From the NCBI GenBank assembly GCA_964541075.1, contig CAZIPZ010000080.1, positions 1-17,282 of the forward strand: a stretch of 17,282 bases of DNA, read 5' to 3'. Each line of letters starts with the position of its first letter. Position 1 is the stretch's first letter. Below the pieces are notes generated by a model. That model was not told the DNA's origin, ran no database searches, and was given only the letters and a program-made list of their open reading frames with translations. Shown here one piece after another: positions 16,201 through 17,282 of this stretch. A program made the position numbers and the translations under genes. The DNA comes from CAZIPZ01 sp964541075 (lineage in GTDB: Bacteria > Acidobacteriota > Terriglobia > 20CM-2-55-15).

Positions 16201-17281
16201 CGTCATCAGGCGCTTCGCACAAACTTTGGTAGGTTGTGAACAGGTTGTCCAAATCGCCGCTATTCAGGCTGCCTAGCAACCGCTGCACATAAGCGTTGGA
16301 AAAGGCGTAAGACATTGCGGAAGAAACCGCCAACGTTGGGCCCCCATCGTTTACGGGGTGATCGACGGTCTCGAAGTACGGCTCGCTGCCCAGCAACTCC
16401 AGATCCGCGTCCTCGTCGGACTGGAAGGAGTAAATGCTCCACCTCGATCCCGACGGTATGTAATGAAAGCTCGTCTCCGGGAGATTCCTCACTTTGTTCC
16501 CTGAAGGAGTAGTGACGACCGACAACTGCCCACCTGCAAATTCAAAACGCCGGGTTGTTGTTTCGTCGGGTGCAGCTTGCTGCTCGGGCGGCTCTGGAGG
16601 CGGTGGGTAGTCGTAAACGTCGTCCGAAAAAAACCTGCACGAGTTGGCGGGTTCGCTGTGCCCGCTCAGCGTGACGTCTTCTATGCGGGCCGAGAACTGA
16701 GTCCCGCCATCAAACGTGAGTGTCACAATCGCCTTGAAATGCCAGTCGTCATGGTGGGTCCCGATAGGCCCCGGGTTATCCGTCTGTTTCATTTCAACGT
16801 GAAAACGTTGGCACTCCGCTTTCGTATAAATGCCGCCCGTACCAGTAAGTTGGAGATCCACAACGTGGGTGCTGCCGGGACCATACGTGACCTGCTCGTT
16901 CGGATTGCTCTGTCCCCCGTACGTGGTCGAGACCCTTGCGAAAGTTTGTCCATTCATGTCGCGGACCTTTACATCGAAACAGGTGTCGGGGTCCTTGCCG
17001 TCCCACGTCTGGTCAACATAGATTTCCAATTGAGCCTTGATCAGAGGCGGACCATGTTTTTCAATGCCCGCGAATGCGTCAGATAACGGCAGCATGGGCG
17101 ACTGTGCGGCCATGTTGCGCGGTCCATCCGCCGGTGCCGTCAATTGGGTTTCATCGCTGAATGACAAAACGACTTGTGCGTCCAAAACTTGAGGTCCGGG
17201 AACGAGTGAATTGATGTCTACACGAAACGTGCGGCATTTGTCCTTCGTGATTGCGCCGGCGGCCGTGGATAGTGGAATCGA
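13292..17281 (-). CDS. Tc toxin A-subunit-like protein, C-terminal part (5' end outside window)
   Basis: The frame is open from the right edge to the TAG at 13292, giving 1329 residues with no start that fits, so this is the C-terminal portion of a larger protein. TcA subunits form the bell-shaped pentameric pore of insecticidal Tc toxins and inject the TcB-TcC cocoon contents. Numbering from the TTG at 17185: residues 40-180 are beta-rich; 194-205 are a proline-rich linker; 363-420 contain YNWEACFHGPMQIV, ALKMCHYVFDP and WQFPPFR, matching the conserved block usual in TcA; 640-1000 are long helices (shell and channel region), including a glycine and alanine-rich stretch near 770-830 that could form the pore tip. 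The last 285 residues are the TcB-binding domain, with DYPGHYMRRIKSVALSIPC, GPYTGVNCTLRL, DSGVFELNFRDERYIPFEG, SKWSLELPRHFRQFDYD and ADVILHVRYTATDGG. No tcB or tcC lies downstream. Confidence 0.88.
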   Translation of the reverse strand, partial: SIPLSTAAGAITKDKCRTFRVDINSLVPGPQVLDAQVVLSFSDETQLTAPADGPRNMAAQSPMLPLSDAFAGIEKHGPPLIKAQLEIYVDQTWDGKDPDTCFDVKVRDMNGQTFARVSTTYGGQSNPNEQVTYGPGSTHVVDLQLTGTGGIYTKAECQRFHVEMKQTDNPGPIGTHHDDWHFKAIVTLTFDGGTQFSARIEDVTLSGHSEPANSCRFFSDDVYDYPPPPEPPEQQAAPDETTTRRFEFAGGQLSVVTTPSGNKVRNLPETSFHYIPSGSRWSIYSFQSDEDADLELLGSEPYFETVDHPVNDGGPTLAVSSAMSYAFSNAYVQRLLGSLNSGDLDNLFTTYQSLCEAPDDGADGKAEAVGIYGGDEKASEPLATSHELKQPYSLYNWEACFHGPMQIVDQLLKSQQFDRALKMCHYVFDPLAGGPGDVTVRCWQFPPFRKISTKNVMESLFSGLEPGKPDARIGEWRDHPFQPHVVARSRPSAYMKYVVMKYIEALIESGDHYFEQNTMESIPLAIQCYVMASHLYGPRGQTVPRRGKIGKQTYNSLLSQWDAFGNAMVEMELAFPFSNQNAAPAASGDAPMPNLFGFVKTLYFGIPDNPNLKALRDTIDDRLLKIRSCQNIQGIFQQLPLFEPPIDPALLVQVAAQGLSLSSVLSDINSPMPNYRFYFLLQKAMDLCTELKMLGAAFLSMKEKGDAEALSYLRATHERGIQNLILEVKKQQVEEAARSLEALQQSRKGPASRMRYYLQLIGEDLSKAPDDSTDFSDLPIQIEQPIDESGLKLIPYEKEEMDKAAAAADLQVAIGIVETLASILHAGPTIQGNGQPFGIGTSVSWGLPNLANATQSIARGMQVVAGRLSFESSNAARKAGFLRQLQDRVQQANAAGYEIKNIDKQILVQQIRIAIANQEIANQRHQLDNAEQVDDFLRNKYTNAELYLWMEGNIRTLHYQAYKLAYDIARKAEKAYRFERGLTDSNFIQFGYWDAGRDGLLAGEKLHLALKQLEAAYQEKRGYDYEITKLVSLRQLNPFALIQLRKDGVCEFELPEVLFDMDYPGHYMRRIKSVALSIPCVAGPYTGVNCTLRLTEHTFRTTTVNGQGYARKTDETDDRFSTVNVPITAIAISTAQTDSGVFELNFRDERYIPFEGAGAISKWSLELPRHFRQFDYDAIADVILHVRYTATDGGESLKQSAASFVTDYIGSVHDLSEREGLFAAFDLKHDFPNQWRKMANAAPGLPRTLTLDRIRERLPVFTQGQEVTATDVYLLGASDTSQLTFEGSACPQHDQSYAINDGVQFTIGNDPTGQGNLWLVFRYELTRNG

Positions 17282-17282
17282 A

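Noticed and set aside
1..17282. Mobile elements, CRISPR arrays, tRNA or rRNA genes
   Set aside because: No transposase or integrase, no regularly spaced direct repeats and no tRNA- or rRNA-like sequence was found.

Overview
The window is a bacterial chromosome segment, most likely from an acidobacterium or a similar soil or environmental lineage. The pointers are inference only: a TIGR03436-type ('Acidobacterial VWFA-related') protein at the left edge, a small heat shock protein with a DUF2934-like N-terminus, and dense, moderately GC-rich coding with short intergenic gaps. There is no rRNA, tRNA, CRISPR array, transposase or integrase that I can see.

Layout. (1) Positions 2-2178, + strand: the 3' part of a VWFA-related secreted protein, then a secreted M48 zinc metalloprotease, closed by a hairpin at 2179-2198. 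(2) Positions 2211-3846, - strand: an aminoglycoside-phosphotransferase-like kinase overlapping a downstream APS-kinase-like gene. The second gene carries three in-frame stop codons in and just after its Walker A motif. (3) Positions 4124-5602, + strand: an eight-helix membrane domain fused to an SRPBCC domain. (4) Positions 5827-7656, - strand: hsp20, then glgC (ADP-glucose synthesis for glycogen). (5) Positions 7958-9109, - strand, is a soluble GAF histidine kinase. Diverging from it at 9273-12060, + strand, is a stressosome operon: globin-coupled rsbR, rsbS, rsbT, and a fourth gene fusing a second RsbT-like ATPase to an RsbX/SpoIIE-type phosphatase. (6) Positions 12088-13188, - strand: a DUF6544-like membrane protein interrupted by an in-frame TAG after codon 13. 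(7) Positions 13292-17281, - strand: the C-terminal 1329 residues of a Tc-toxin A-subunit-like protein, open at the right edge.

How they may work together. The most coherent system is the stressosome. RsbR has a protoglobin domain with the proximal histidine in place, so it should bind heme and sense O2 or another gas. RsbR and RsbS keep the residues phosphorylated by RsbT. The fourth protein keeps both the ATP-binding residues of an RsbT-like kinase and the metal ligands of a PP2C phosphatase, so it could both add and remove phosphate. No sigma factor, anti-sigma factor or RsbU is in view; the divergent histidine kinase is the obvious candidate for the output, but it has no response regulator beside it.

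The most unusual sequence-level observation is four nonsense codons in two - strand genes (2664-2690 and 13147-13149). Each sits where the family has Gly or Leu, and the frame is intact on both sides. They look like recent point nonsense mutations or assembly errors, not frameshifts.
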